Assembly (NCBI GenBank): GCA_030761205.1
Contig: JAULJL010000002.1
Coordinates: 39,830,814 to 39,894,813, forward strand
Source: Fremontodendron californicum
Lineage: Eukaryota > Streptophyta > Magnoliopsida > Malvales > Malvaceae
Reading direction: 5' to 3'
DNA length: 64,000 nt
Under the pieces are notes generated by a model. That model made no database searches. It worked only from the letters and a program-made list of their open reading frames with translations, and had not been told where the DNA came from. Positions 1-12,309 of this stretch are shown piece by piece. The translations under genes and the position numbers were made by a program. Within the stretch, counting starts at the first letter, position 1. Each line of letters starts with the position of its first letter.

Positions 1-744
1 TATCTCGATCAAAATAGTGCATATTCAAACTTAATCTCAACTTCTCACATGGGATACTCTCATGATTTTCACTCTTTAAAGTAGTGGTAAAGTGTTTACA
101 CTCAATCAATCTCATGAAAATAGTTATACAATTTGCTTGCTTGTCCACCTATTCTCTACTATTTAGATCATGCAACTTCATAAATCAATAGGTCTTTATT
201 CAAGGTTGTAATGGGGTTAAGGGGTAGTAATGTGGTTAAAGAATAAAAGATATTACAAAGGTTCCAAAGACTTCATAAAATTTAGAGACAAAATAATATT
301 TTGCAAATAAAACTTTCTCAATATTCCTTGGAAGTACATAATCACATAGGCTAAATATTTTATGTTGAGTCTTTGCTTCATTCTAACCAACCTTATAACA
401 TTATTTTTCTTTTCTTTAACTAGAAGTTCAAGAGATGATTCAATTTTTTTTTTCTTTCCATTTTTTTTCATGGGAATGTATTTTTACAATGTTCCATTTT
501 CTTTTTCTCTTGACTTTTCCCTTTCTCCTCCCCCACACTTATATTTTGTTCATTACCCCTCGTGAGAAAATAAAATGATCTCACAAACAAAGGAAGTGTA
601 CAGTACGAAATAACATAAAAGCAGACCCATTCCATTTAAAAAAAAAAAAAAAAAAGATATAGCCCTCTACTTTACTTCAATTTTTTTGGCAGGAATCAAG
701 AAAAAAAAAGAAATATTTGAATCCTATTTGATTTCATCCATATA

Positions 745-816
745 GAATTCTGTGGAAAACCGTATTCGATGAAAGTCGTATGTACGGCTTGGAGGGAGAT
801 CTTTCATATCTTTTAA
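745..816 (+). other. Plastid group II intron fragment (rps12-like domain V), nuclear copy
   Basis: The stretch around 761-790 can form the short hairpin of group II intron domain V: CCGTATTCGATGAAAGTCG on one side, closing with GTACGG on the other. It is followed by GGAGGGAGATCTTTCATATC. I recognise this run as the 3' end of the chloroplast rps12 second intron, from memory of plastid genomes. The match stops at about 816, before the exon. It may extend left to about 655, but I cannot confirm that. It is most simply a short nuclear plastid-DNA insertion inside the Ty3 internal region. Confidence 0.6.
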
Positions 817-1724
817 CCCAAATTTTCAAAAAGTATCCTTTGTTTTTGCAATATGTCTCAAGCATTCTAGTCCATCTTTAGAACAAGGTAAAGATATAAA
901 TGTATTTAGGCTAGGTGTAAGATATGGTTACCAAAAAAATAGCTTATTCAATGTAGGCTCAAATTGGTTCACTAGGGGGATGTTATCTTGGAACATCAAT
1001 AATGGATGACTGTTTGGCCCTGGTTATAATCCTAATGTCTCTATCATATCCATGTAGTTACATGCATTAATATAGTCTTAAATGGTTTAAAACAAGTTCT
1101 AGAGAATTATGTAATCATAAGAGCACTCAAGAAAGAAATTAGATTGATATGTACAATACATCAATCATATAGGCTCAAAACTTACAAGGATGATTATACA
1201 AGTCAATTTCAAGTCTAAACATGCTTCTTTCTCAATCAACATATCATATTAACATTGGCTCATAAAAAATAATATCAAGCTCAATTCTCATGAAAATCTT
1301 CTCACCAATAACCAGTTTTAGACCTATACGATTCATATCTCATCATTGTATTGAAAAGAACTAGAAACACACTTAAAAAAAATAAGGACTCAAAACAAAA
1401 CAAAACAAACAAAATAACCTAAAAATAAAAGAAATCCTAAATTTTTCCCCTCACACTTAATTCTTACATTGTCCTCAATGTAATGCTAGCACCCCATATG
1501 CAAGAATTATATGTAAGAGAAAATAAATACTAAATAAAAGAAGAAAAATAACTAAAGAACACTATATAAAAAAAATTAAAACAAAGCACGAAAGAGAGAA
1601 AACAAATCTGGTTTGACAGGTTGGCAATTTCTTCATTAATTAGGCTGTCTTCCCAATTAGCACTTGAATTAGTGTTTTCAACCTAACCAACACCCTTTCT
1701 TGGCTTTTTAGGATTTGCAGGCTC

Positions 1725-2401
1725 CTACAAGAAACTTTCCAAATTTGTGCGTTTGATAGGAAACTTTCTTTGCACAAAAGTGGATGCATTCTCCATTACA
1801 AGTATTATTCCATCACCCTTTGTAGTGCATTGCTCATCCAGGAATGGAGTATATTTTGGTACTTGTTGAATGACATCCACAAACAAGCTGTTTAAGGTTT
1901 TCGGCATGTGTTGTTTATGTTCCTCCTCCTTGAACTTTGCGAATCTACTAGGAAAAGATGGAGAAGAAACATTAGTAAAAATTGAAACCTTAAACGTTAC
2001 CTCAAGTGTCGAAGTACTCTCTTTTGGAATTGAAGCTTCATTATCTTCAAGGAGTAAATCCATCTTAAGTTCTTTCTCATCCTCGGGTTCCCTTGGATTT
2101 TCTGATTCATCCTCAAGTTGTGTGGCACTAACATTCTCCTTTGGATTAATCATAGTTTGGGAAGAGAGTTGTTCATATAGTTCCTCAGATCCATCTTCTA
2201 CCCATCGCGCCACACCACTAGCCAATTGGCTCATTTGCGTTTCCAAATTCTAGATACTTACCTAAAGACTTGTCCTTATTTCCTGAATGTTTGCCTCTAT
2301 TTTCTGTTGAAATTGCAAATTATTAGTAGCAAAAATATTGACAAGGTCTTCTAAAGAAGTACATGAACTTTGAGATGGGGGTTGTAAAAGATCTGGTTCT
2401 T
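1725..2401 (-). pseudogene. gag C-terminal fragment of Athila-like Ty3 element
   Basis: The minus-strand translation carries the C-terminal half of a plant Ty3/gypsy gag and the start of the protease linker. Seen directly: LEDLVNIFATNNLQFQQ (about 2350-2300), LETQMSQLASGVARW, then NPKENVSATQLEDE, and near the end FPSRFAKFKEEEH and VDVIQQVPKYTPFLDEQ. These follow the order of blocks in Athila-type gag-pro polyproteins. Two stop codons lie between the first block and the longest open stretch (1725-2246), so it is broken. It is the continuation of the gag piece at 4313-4700, split by the solo LTR. The zinc-knuckle CCHC motif and protease active site are not seen. Confidence 0.7.
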
Positions 2402-2406
2402 GAGAC

Positions 2407-4312
2407 TGATAACTCGTATAATTATATAGTTTTTAGTTATGTTTTATTATTGTTTTGTGTCAAATACGAGTTATTATTGTTTAGTCTAATTGTGTTTATG
2501 ATCTTTTATATTTTTATGTATTTTGGTGTTTTTCACAAGTTTCTTTGAGTGATTTCAGATTACTAGAATTAAGGGCAAATCCAGTTCAGTTCCAGTTCCG
2601 ACACCTTTTGCCATATCAGCTATATCTCGAGTTTCACTGAAGCAATAAGGCTGAAATTTGGCCGTGCAAAGCTAAGAGGCATATCTATCTTTTTCATGTT
2701 TTACACTTCTTGAAACGGAGTCGTTTTCCCTAGCGAAATCGACCATCAAGTTGGCTGATGTGCAATGACGTCTGTGCTGACCTGTTTTCGTATTTTGCCC
2801 ATATCTACTTATCCACATCAGCAAATGAGCTGATTCCAACGGCTATGGATCCGTAACTGATAGGGTAACATTTTTCTAGAAGACCATGTGATCAGATAAG
2901 GCCTCCAAAATTGACAAAATCGACCATCAAGTTGGCTGATCAAAATTGTCATGTATGACGAAAATTGTTAGAAAAATGCACCCACCTATTATACCTACCT
3001 TTGAAATTTGTAAAGCTTGTCTCTTGTCATTTAGCCCTCCAAAATGTGTATAAATAGAGGGCCTTGGATGATTGTAAGGGATCATATTGTACATAGGTAG
3101 GATATTAGCCATTTTAATAAAATTCTCTAAGTTTTCTTCTTCTTTCTTTTCTCTAGTTTTCTTTCTTTTCTCTAGTTTTCTTTTTCTTTAGAGAGAGCAA
3201 GAGGTTGGATAATTAATATTCTTCCTCTTCTTCTTTCTTTCTTTTATTTTCTTCTTAGATTTTCTTTAATTTTATGTTTATGTATACAATGCCTATGCTA
3301 GGCTAAACTTCTATTTGGTTAAGGGTGATTTCAAAGCCCTAGACATGTTTTGTGATTGATTTTTAGATTCTATCTATCATTAATTTTCTATCAAAGTTGC
3401 TTATGTTCTTCTACAAGAATTGTTCATGATGTTGTCTTGATTTATTTAGGTGTACAACTAGATAGATCTTGATAATTATCTATTGCTAGTTTAGGAATCT
3501 TGATCCGTGTAATTGTCTTGATTTCCTATTCATAAGTGGCAATTTGTGATTAATGATTATGGTCAAGTTTTCAATAATTGCAAAGTGGAACATAACCTAA
3601 GTTGAACAATCCGAGCTTATGTGTTTGTTGCTTAGATCAACCTATCTTTCTCATCATAAAGCTGCCATTAAATTGAATTTAGAGAGCTTATTCTAGGTTG
3701 TTTAATGGTTAGAGATTAAATAGAGAGCTTGTTCTATTTAACGACAAACTAAGGAAAGATTGGGATAACAGAGCTTGTTGTTATCTACGGTTGTTAACTT
3801 TGATAGTTGGTTGATATTGATAGATCTGAAATTGATTCTTAATGATGTCTAGTGGTGGAGAATGAAACCTTAACCATATTTTTCATATTTGATTCTTCTT
3901 ACTTACTTGTTTTCTTACTTTTCTAGTTTGCTTATTTTTAAAAGTATATTTATTTTTATTGGCTGGTTATACCGCCTAATTTGTATATTAACTTTGTTTT
4001 ATTTTTATTGGCTGGTTATACCGCCTAATTTAGTATATATATTTTTATTGGCTGGTTATACCGCCTAATTTAGTATATATATTTTTATTGGCTGGTTATA
4101 CCGCCTTGCATCTTATTCTTATTATTTACTTTAGTTTAAATCTGGCTTCAAAAACCCCTTTTCTTTTATTGTTTTCTTGGAACGTAAGTTATAAACTATT
4201 AACTTATAAACTAAAACCCAATCCCTGAGGACTCGACCCTTGCTAACTACTATACTTACAATTTATCCTTTTAGTGCAAGGTTAAATAAGATACACTCTT
4301 TTGGGTGCATCA
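2407..4312 (+). mobile_element. Solo LTR of a Ty3/gypsy element, TSD GAGAC
   Basis: The sequence starts TGATAACTCG and ends GGGTGCATCA, with TG...CA termini, and is flanked by GAGAC at 2402-2406 and 4313-4317. No internal region is present, so this is a solo LTR left by LTR-LTR recombination. Its last 1 kb is clearly homologous, in opposite orientation, to the LTR pieces at 4808-5358 and 25208-26168. The first part is diverged, so it belongs to a related but different subfamily. It is longer than that LTR (1906 against 1512 bp), partly because of a four-copy minisatellite at about 3950-4107. It lies inside gag of the minus-strand Ty3 element and so inserted after it. Confidence 0.88.
3950..4107 (+). 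repeat. Minisatellite, four copies of about 50 bp, in the solo LTR
   Basis: Four near-identical units contain TTTTTATTGGCTGGTTATAC followed by CGCC and an AT-rich spacer. The related inverted LTR at 4808-5358 has no copy at the corresponding place, so the array expanded in this subfamily only. Confidence 0.85.
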
Positions 4313-4784
4313 GAGACCATGATTGATTGAAGCTCGATGGATAGTTGTAGTTGGCATAAGGATCTATTTCTTGATAATTTCTCGAGTAGCCATAATTAGT
4401 ATGATTCCACCATCCTTCATTGTAAGGGTTTGGGAAAGCATCATGCTGTTGTCCTTGGAACCCTTGATGGCTTTTGTATCCTCCCACATCATAGGCTGAT
4501 TCAAAATTATCTTTTTGATAGTATGGGGCACCAATTGGTTGGATGATCCATCATGAAGCATACTCTACACTGCCTTGATTGTTGAATCTTACTTATGGCC
4601 ACTTGTTGAACTATGGAGATGAGATTGTCTAGTTGGTTCTGAAGGTTCTGAAGTTTTGATGTAGCACCTGCCATCTCTTCTTGCTTGAAATCTGAAAAGA
4701 AAATTTTGTATGTACAAGAAAAATAAAATTAATTACAACTGAAAATAAGAATAAACCAAGTAACAAATAAACTAAAGAAAACAA
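4313..4784 (-). pseudogene. gag middle fragment of Athila-like Ty3 element, next to PBS
   Basis: On the minus strand this stretch encodes a Tyr/Asn/Trp-rich piece typical of the linker before the gag C-terminus in these elements: YKSHQGFQGQQHDAFPNPYN, then EGWWNHTNYGYSRNYQE. The frame runs into the solo LTR at 4312, where gag is cut, and resumes at 2401 on the far side. The N-terminal capsid region should lie between this piece and the PBS, but only about 300 bp remain. The copy is therefore internally deleted as well as interrupted. Confidence 0.65.
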
Positions 4785-4802
4785 TCCCCGGCAACGGTGC
4801 CA
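4785..4802 (-). other. Primer binding site, tRNA-Asp, Ty3 element
   Basis: The plus strand reads TCCCCGGCAACGGTGCCA, the 3' end of plant tRNA-Asp (with T for C at one position). On the minus strand it is therefore a tRNA-Asp primer binding site. It lies 5 bp inside the LTR edge at 4808 and fixes the element's orientation. tRNA-Asp priming is usual for Athila-type elements. Confidence 0.85.
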
Positions 4803-4807
4803 AAACC

Positions 4808-5358
4808 TGATGCACTCAAAGGAGTATATCTTATTTAACCTTGCACTAAAAAGATCAATTGTAAAGTATAGTAGTTAGCAAGGGTCGATTCCTCAGGGAT
4901 TGAGTTTCAATTTATAAGTTATTAGTTTATCACTTAAGTTCAAAGACAATAAAAGAAAAGAGGGTTTTGAAATAATTAAAAGTAAATAAAACAATAAAAG
5001 TAAGATGCAAACAAGTAAGAGGAAATCAAATATAAGAGAAATATGTTTAAGGTTTCATTCTCCACCACTAGACATCATTGAGAATCAATTTCAGATCTAT
5101 CAATATCAATTAACTATCAAAATTATTAACCGTAGATAACAATAAGCTCTGCTACCCCAATCTTTCCTTAGTTTGTCGTTAAATAGAATAAGCTCTCTAT
5201 TTAATCTCTAATTATCAAACAACCTAGAATAAGCTCTCTAAATTCAATTTGATAAAATCTTTATGATGATAAAGATAGGTTGATCTAAGCAACAAACACG
5301 TAAGTTTGAATTGTTCAACTTATGTTATGTTCCACATTGTAATTCCTGAAAATCCAAC
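4808..5358 (-). mobile_element. 5' LTR of Ty3 element, PBS-proximal piece
   Basis: On the plus strand this starts TGATGCACTC next to the PBS and runs to the CCAAC target site of the Ogre-like element. The LTR resumes at 25208. The two pieces together make about 1512 bp. The piece is the reverse complement of the end of the solo LTR at 2407-4312, over blocks such as GCAAGGGTCGATTCC and AGATAGGTTGATCTAAGCAA. Confidence 0.88.
5354..5358. other. Target-site duplication CCAAC, left copy
   Basis: CCAAC directly precedes the TGTAGACACC start of the Ogre-like element. The same 5 bases follow its GCGACA end at 25203-25207. Confidence 0.92.
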
Positions 5359-8300
5359 TGTAGACACCTAATTTTGTCCGGACCACTAAAACAGGTATGT
5401 TTTCTTCCTAAATTGATGTTTCTGAGTGTAAAAACACTTTTTTCATCCTGCAGGTGGTACTCCGAGACTTAGTTTAAAGAGGCGAGCATAAAAAGTCAAA
5501 ATTGAAAAAGTCAACCCTGGAAAAAGTCAACCCAGAAAAAGTCAACCCCAGAAAGTCAATACTGAAAAATCAACCCACTTTCAAAATCAAGATTTTAAGC
5601 TCGATTGAAAAATGGTGAAAGAATTTTGATAATCCGTGGTCTACATTGAAAGATATGGAGTTCGAAAGTTGGCATTTGGAGATTCAGTAGAAAGGAAACC
5701 CTAATCCGAGAAATTTGGGGAAAAGTGCTTAACGATCAAATTGGTCGAAATTGAAGGTTCCAAATGAAATATAAGCACTGACTACGGGTAATGGAGAAGT
5801 CACTTGCAAGAAAAATCGAAAGAAAAGTCAATCCGGGAGAAAACCGAGAATTAGGGTTTTTAGTAGATTTCGATGAAATCGGGAAGAATAACAGAAATGG
5901 CCCGACTTGGTAACACCAAAGCCCCAAATGGATGAAGAATGATTAAAAAGGATAGCCCAAGGCTCAGTTTGAAGAAAATCTGAAAATCGGACTTGTTTTG
6001 AGCAAAACTAGATTTCGGAGGCAAAAGGGTAAAATTGGAAAATTTGGAAAAAATAGCAAATGGACTCCGAAAATTCTGAAAATTTGTCAATCTCATTCTT
6101 AAATCATTTTAAAGAGATTGGCGAAATAAAATCTTGATTCGGAGTTCGTTTGCAAAATGGCCAAATCTCGGGCTTCTTATGTAGAAATTCAAAAAGGAAA
6201 ATCCCGAAGAAATAGCAAATGAGCTCCAAATCTTCTGAAATTTTGAAAATCTCATTTTTAAATTATTTGGAAGATATTGGAGAAATAAAATCTTGATTCA
6301 GAGTTCGTTTGCAAAATGGCCAAATCCCTGGCCTCCTATGCAATAATTCAAGAAGATAAATCACGAAAAAATAGTAAATGGACTCCAAAAATTCTGAAAA
6401 TGTTCAAATCACATTTTTAAATTATTTTAAAAATATTGGAAAAATAAAATCTTGATTTGGAGTTCGTTTTCAAAATGGCCAAATCCCGGGCCTCTTATGT
6501 AGTAATTCAAGCCGATAAATCCCGAAAAAATACCAAATGAGCACCAAAAATTATGAAAAGTTCCAGATCACACTTTTTAATTATTTTTAAGAGATTGGTG
6601 AATAAAAATCTTGATTTGGAGCTCGTTTAAAAAATGGTAAAATGTAGGGGCATAAAAGGGCATTTTTGGAAGAAAAAATCCAAATAAATAGCAAACGGAC
6701 TCGGATAATTTTGAAAACTTCCAGAACTCAATATTTTATTATTTTGGAAGTATTAAAAAAATATAAATTGAATTTGGAGTCCGTTTGATATTTATTTGCA
6801 TCCGGGGGGCAAAACGGTCATTTCACCCAAGCAACCGAAAAGGGCTTCTTTGGGCCTTTCAAAAAATCAGAGTTGGGCTGGAAAAGAGAATTGATGGCCT
6901 GCCCAGGCCCAAAGGAAGGAGGAAGCTTCTGATTTTTCAATCAAATGGCTAAACATCAAGAGTTAGTTAGAGATTCTCTTTGATCAAGCCATGGTGATTA
7001 AGCCACATAGGCCAAGAGAGATGTCAATATTATTCTTGAACTGCTGTAATTTGAGAGAGATGATATGCTAATGTAATGGTGGTAATTTCATGATTTTTTT
7101 CACCTTGAATTATGAGCCATTTGATGGGAAATTGGTTACAAAAAAATGACAACACCTTGAGGAATATAGAGGGCCATTCGGCCAGCATGTGAGGGGGGTC
7201 AGAAATTTCATTTTTCATCTTCATTTTGCTGAGTTCTTTTAGTTTTTACTTGGTTTTTCTCTCCTTGGTTGAAAGCAAAAAAGAAAAGTTTAGAAAAGAA
7301 AGGAAAGTTTGAAGAGATAAAGCTTGAAAGATAGCTTTTTGAGGTTGCCCTTGAGCACCAACTCTTGCACTTTCTTGATTTTCCATTCTTGTTTTTGCTA
7401 TTTTGATTTCTATTTGGTGAGTTTCCATTTTAAATAAATGTTTTTTATTGTTCTTTTTAAGTTATTCCTTCATCTCCTTCTTGAATATATTTTTTACAAT
7501 TTTTTTTTACAATAAACTCACCATGGCCAAATGGCCTACATTATTTAGTTAAGTTGCTGTTTTGATTTATTTTACCATATTGTTTATGTTATTTTCTTTG
7601 ATCTTGGTGTTTTAAATGTTATTTTACTTCATATTCTTGAGTTATATTTTAATTTGGATGCTCTGTTTGTTGCCATTTATGTTTCAAATATCATGTTTTT
7701 GCATTTTTAATTTTCTGTTTTCATAATGTTTAAATTTGAGCATGTTTTGGATTTAGTATATCAAGTGTTTGTGAAAATGCTTGTGTGGTCTTTGCATGAT
7801 TTGAGTTTTATATCTTAGTTGAGCATGTTTTAGATTTAGTATATTAAGTGTTTGTGAAAATGCTTGTGTGGTTTTTGCATGATTTAAGTGTTATATTTTA
7901 GTTGAGCATGTTAGTATACCAAGTGTTTGTGAAAATGCCATGCTTGTTGGAGCTTGAGGCCATTTGGCTACTCCATGTGTTTTGCATTGTGTGTTGCATT
8001 TTTGCCATGTTAGTTGGTAGGTTTTTGCATTTGCATGACATTTGATTTAGTTTTGCATGCTAATATACCAAGTGTTTTTGAAAATGCCATGTTTGCTAGT
8101 TACATTATTCCATTCGGCCACTCTTGGAATTTTTGCATTTTATGTGCATTCTTGCCATGTTAGTTGATAGGTTAGTATTTGCATGATATTTGGTTGAGTT
8201 TTTAGTTTAAGCATGCTTTGTGTTTGTGAAAATGCCATGCATATTTTAGTTATCAAGTTTGGTTTATTTGCCATGCATGTTCATGCATTCTAGGTCTAGG

Positions 8301-10634
8301 TTACATTAAATGCCATGCAAGTTCATTTAGGTCTAGGTCACTATATGAATGCCATGCAAGTTCATTTAGGTCTAGGTCACTATATGAATGCCATGCATTT
8401 TTTCATTACATTTAGGTTTAAACTCATGCATTTCATGCACTATGTTTGCTGTAATTTTTCATGCATTTCATGTTGATGCCACTTGAATAATGACTTGAGC
8501 CAATTAATGGTTCAAAGTCATGCTCTCTTGAGCACATTTGTGGAAAATTAAAGTTTGTCAAATTGATTATTCTACCTTTGTGATTTTTTTTTACTTAGTC
8601 AATTTTTATCTAACTTTCAGAAAGTCCTAGCTACTGTTTGTGAGTCATTTTTGAGTTTTAAATATTTTTACTTTGATTTTTAAATGATTTTATCAAAGGC
8701 AAAATTGTGTTTTGACAAAACAGTTTTTTCACCCAGTCTTCGTACTTTTCCGATTTTTCTGGGCATTCGTCTTTAATCATAAAATTAAGCTGATTTTTTC
8801 TCGTGTAGTTTTTTCATGTCTTGAGTCTCCAGTATTTTTTTCAGAATTTTTTGAATTTTTAAAAATAGGATAAAAATCATGGCTTAAAACTGGACAGTGG
8901 AGTCAGAATTGAATTTAAAGAAAAATCATTTTTCTGTTTTGGTTAAGTTAGGAGGGTTAGCTACTGACTTAGGGTAGTTTCTAAGCCTTTTAGAACTCTA
9001 AAAATGGTTTTTCAAGTGTCGGGTTAAGGGTAGTCAAGTCCCGGATTTCTTAAAAAGTTGGAAAATTAGAGCCATTTTAAATAAATTAGCCCAGTTTTTA
9101 TTTTTAATTCAAGCTTTTCAAAATTGTTTTCAAACAATCACAAAGTATTTTGGTTTTAGAATATTTAATTTGACATATTTTTCTAAGGTAGCCGGATATC
9201 TTTTTAGATATACGGATTTCCTTAATTAAAGGAAAAAATACATTTCATGCATTGCATTTTCCATATTCATGCATTTTATATAATATGTGATTCATGCTAC
9301 GATAATTTCTATGATATTGTTATGATTTTGAGTTATGTTATATTGTTTATTATATGATTTGGAATATTTCATGATATCCTATGCTTTTTATTTAGTTATT
9401 TTTTTTGTCATATTATTTAGCATATACTATGTTCATGCATTATTACTTTCATTTTTATTTTCATGCATATTATATGATAGCATTATTTCATATTCCATCT
9501 CATTTAATTTATATGCCATATCATTCATGTTTGCCATGTCATTTAAATTATTTCATTTCATATAGAATATGTTATGTTACTTAGGTTATTTTATTTCATT
9601 TAAAAAATATCATGTTACTTAGGTTATTTCATTTCATATAGAATATGTTATGTTACTTAGGTTATTTTATTTCATTTAGAATATATCATATGACTTAGGA
9701 TATTGCATCTCATATAGAATATACTATGTTATCTAGGTCATTTCATTTTATTTATAATATGTCATATAACTTAGGATATTTTATTTCATTTAGAATATGC
9801 TAAGGATATTTCATTTCATTTTAGAATATGCTAAGGCATTTACATTATATCATATCATTTAGGAAGCATTATATTATTTAGATTTTGCTATGTCATATTA
9901 TTTATGTCATGCATATACATATTCATATCTTTTAAAATGTTTTCAAAAGGATAATGATTTTTCCAATAAAAAAAAATAAAGATATTCCCGAGTTAAAATA
10001 ATTCATGAGTTCTCTACCGGGTTTGCTGGAGGGAATATCATCAATTATCATTAATAAAGGAATATCTTTCTTTCAAAAAAGAGAATGATTCGGAATGTTT
10101 TCCAAAACTAATAAAATTTCTATATTTTGCCACGTTTGTTGGGGAATATAGGAAAATTTTGAATTCATAAATTCCGGGTCATTTTCAATTAAAAATGGAA
10201 TTATTTTTCTTTAAATTGGGAATTAACTTGAAATACTAAATTTAAAACCGATTTCTTTTACCGAGACTTGAGATAACACATGATTAATAAGGTACCGTTT
10301 TATATGGGCGTTGTGGGGGTGCTAATCCTTCCCCGCACGTAACCGAGTCCCGAACCCGTTTCTTTGATTTCTCTGGTTTAAACGCAGACTTGAAATTGGT
10401 TTTAAAAATGTTTTAATTAATTTTTAAAATATTTTATAAAATCGGTTTTAATAGGTGGCCGATTACACCTAGCCAAAAAAGATTGGTGGCGACTCCATGT
10501 CTTTTTCAAGGTCATTTTCAAAACCTTCATTTTTCTAGAGGAATTAAGTCGACTTTTCCTCGATTTTTTTTAAAGTCACGCTTAAGGAATAATAAAGTCT
10601 TGCGATGAGACTCGTTATTTTTTAGGTTGCGACA
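5359..10634 (+). repeat. 5' LTR of the Ogre-like element
   Basis: It runs from TGTAGACACC to GGTTGCGACA and is repeated at 19953-25202. It is rich in internal repeats. About five degenerate units of roughly 180 bp at 5960-6720 contain GGAGTTCGTTTGCAAAATGG and TCCCGAAAAAATAGCAAATG. Three units at about 7735-7940 contain AAGTGTTTGTGAAAATGC. A 39-bp pair is at about 8312-8390. An array of TTATTTCATTTCATATAGAA-like units fills about 9540-9850. Short minus-strand open stretches inside the LTR have no recognisable domain. Confidence 0.9.
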
Positions 10635-10637
10635 GCT

Positions 10638-10655
10638 TGGCGACTCCGCTGGGGA
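10638..10655 (+). other. Primer binding site, tRNA-Arg
   Basis: TGGCGACTCCGCTGGGGA begins 4 bp after the 5' LTR end. It is complementary to the 3' end of a plant tRNA-Arg, the primer used by Ogre elements. Confidence 0.85.
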
Positions 10656-12309
10656 CAATTAGAGAGTCAGGCTTTGAATTAGTCGTGTGTTATCAAAGTC
10701 TCGGTTTTGTTGGTTTAATTGGTATTTAATTTTAATTCTCACATTTTTCTAATAAGGAGAATTTTGAAAATAATAAAATGTTTTTAAATATGTTCATGTG
10801 CATGCATTTTATTATTGTTCTCTAGTTATTTAAGGTTGTATATTATAATTGCTTGTTGGTTAATGCGTTACACTATTCTTGAATGTTTTTTAATTGCTAG
10901 GGCATTTAGAATAAGGTTTGTAGAATAGGTGGTGACAGGTTTGTTTTGTTCCTCCGCACACACTGTATTTGCATTTGCATAACATGAATCCTCTACCCGG
11001 GTTTCGTCCTTTTAAATAGGAGTAAAATAACTATGCTTTCGTGATTGATCCTCCGTATGGGCTAGTGAAACACTTCCGGAGTATAAAGTACCTAATGCCT
11101 TCGTGATAATCCTCCGTACAGGCATAGGAAAATATACTCTAACGAATTGAACCCGCTTTTATCGGGGTGCCTTACTAGCCTTCACCGGCGACAGTGAGGA
11201 ACAATTCGGGGCCTTAGAACCGATTCACCTTCATATAATAAACCTAGCAAAGCCATGCCGGATTTCCGTTAGATATACCTAAAATAGGAACACATGGAGG
11301 GACATTTCTAAACATTTTGTTACCTATTTTACATTCTGAAGAAGTTTTGTAGATCGGGCAACGATGTACGTACATCGCCCATAATAAATGTGTTAATCCG
11401 TCCCAAAGGCACTGTGATACCTATATAAGTAGATATTTGTCGGGGAAAATATTCATTAACTATTTGAAATAAAAAATAAAAATCATTTTTCAAGCAGTTT
11501 TGCATTTTGCACATTTCATACATGTGAGAATAGAGCATGTACATTTTTGGTTGTGTTATTGATCTTATTCTTTGCAATAAACAGTTGGTAATTTCATTTG
11601 ATGATTTCATAAAACCGGTAGTGTTGCATGAACATTTGGACATTGTACCATAGTAGGATCCACTACCCCGAAATTCTTTTGAAAATAATATGGTTGGTTT
11701 TTCATAAAATAAAAAAAAAACATGTTTAAAAAAAATCATAAATTTGGAGGCAAATCTTGCATAATGAGATTTTTGAATAATCAAGATTTAGGTCCCACCA
11801 ATCATTGGTTAATTTATTTGTATCATTTTGACATCATGCCACAGTCCTAACATGCATGGTTCTTCATTGTAGAATACATTTGTGATATACATGGTCATTC
11901 TTTGTACCTACCTTTGTATTAATTCATTTATTCTTAGCATGTATCATTTTGACATCATAGCATGCATGGTTCTTCATTGTAGAATACATTTGTGATATAC
12001 ATGGTCATTCTTTGTATCTACCTTGGTATTAATTCATTTATTCTCTGCATGTATTCATTTTGACATCATAACATGCATGGTCATTAGTTGTAGAATACAT
12101 ACATGGTCATTATTTGTATATACTTGTGCATCAATTTATTCATTTTTTTTAAATGCATCATGTTGACAGTAGATTGCATCCGTAGCATACATAGTCATCA
12201 TAATTTCTCTGTATATGGTCATGCAGTAATCATCAGTATATTCATGCACATAGGAATAGAGCATGTACATTCACAATTGTATTCTTAATCTCATGACATT
12301 TTCATTTGC
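10656..12309 (+). other. Untranslated leader of the Ogre-like element
   Basis: No plus-strand coding region is seen here. A minus-strand open stretch at 11329-11784 has no recognisable domain. From about 11826 to 12280 the leader holds three to four degenerate repeats of about 105-125 bp, each with TTGACATCAT, CATGCATGGT and ACATGGTCATT blocks. Similar CATG-rich repeats recur between the two gag modules. Confidence 0.7.

Larger units (their letters stand above)
1..2406 (-). mobile_element. Internal region of an Athila-like Ty3/gypsy element, left part
   Basis: This is the distal internal part of the minus-strand Ty3 element whose PBS is at 4785-4802 and whose LTR starts at 4808. It continues the gag frame interrupted at 2407 by a solo LTR. 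Reading on the minus strand, gag ends near 1725 and is followed at about 1480-1440 by the motif ACATTGAGGACAATGT and a GTGTGAGGGG purine run. I know that arrangement from just after pol in plant gypsy elements. Only about 250 bp separate the end of gag from this motif, so protease, RT, RNase H and integrase are missing. Another polypurine run (AGTGTGGGGGAGGAG on the minus strand) is at about 526-542. The 3' LTR is not in the window. Bases 1-520 and 820-1440 hold nothing else I can name. Confidence 0.7.

Noticed and set aside
253..565. Overlapping short open frames near the left edge
   Set aside because: Low-complexity Lys/Phe-rich translations in the noncoding part of the Ty3 element, with no domain.
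1870..2253. Plus-strand frame of 127 codons
   Set aside because: Antisense shadow of the Ty3 gag fragment.
4263..4312. Continuation of the gag frame into 4263-4312
   Set aside because: That part belongs to the solo LTR. The gag sequence ends at the TSD at 4313.
5736..7428. Minus-strand short frames in the 5' LTR, echoed in the 3' LTR at 20191-22069
   Set aside because: They are conserved only because the LTRs are copies. Compositionally biased, no domain; the frame lengths differ between the two LTRs.
11329..11784. Minus-strand frame of 151 codons in the Ogre-like leader
   Set aside because: Opposite to the element's sense strand, no recognisable domain, in repeat-bearing noncoding sequence.
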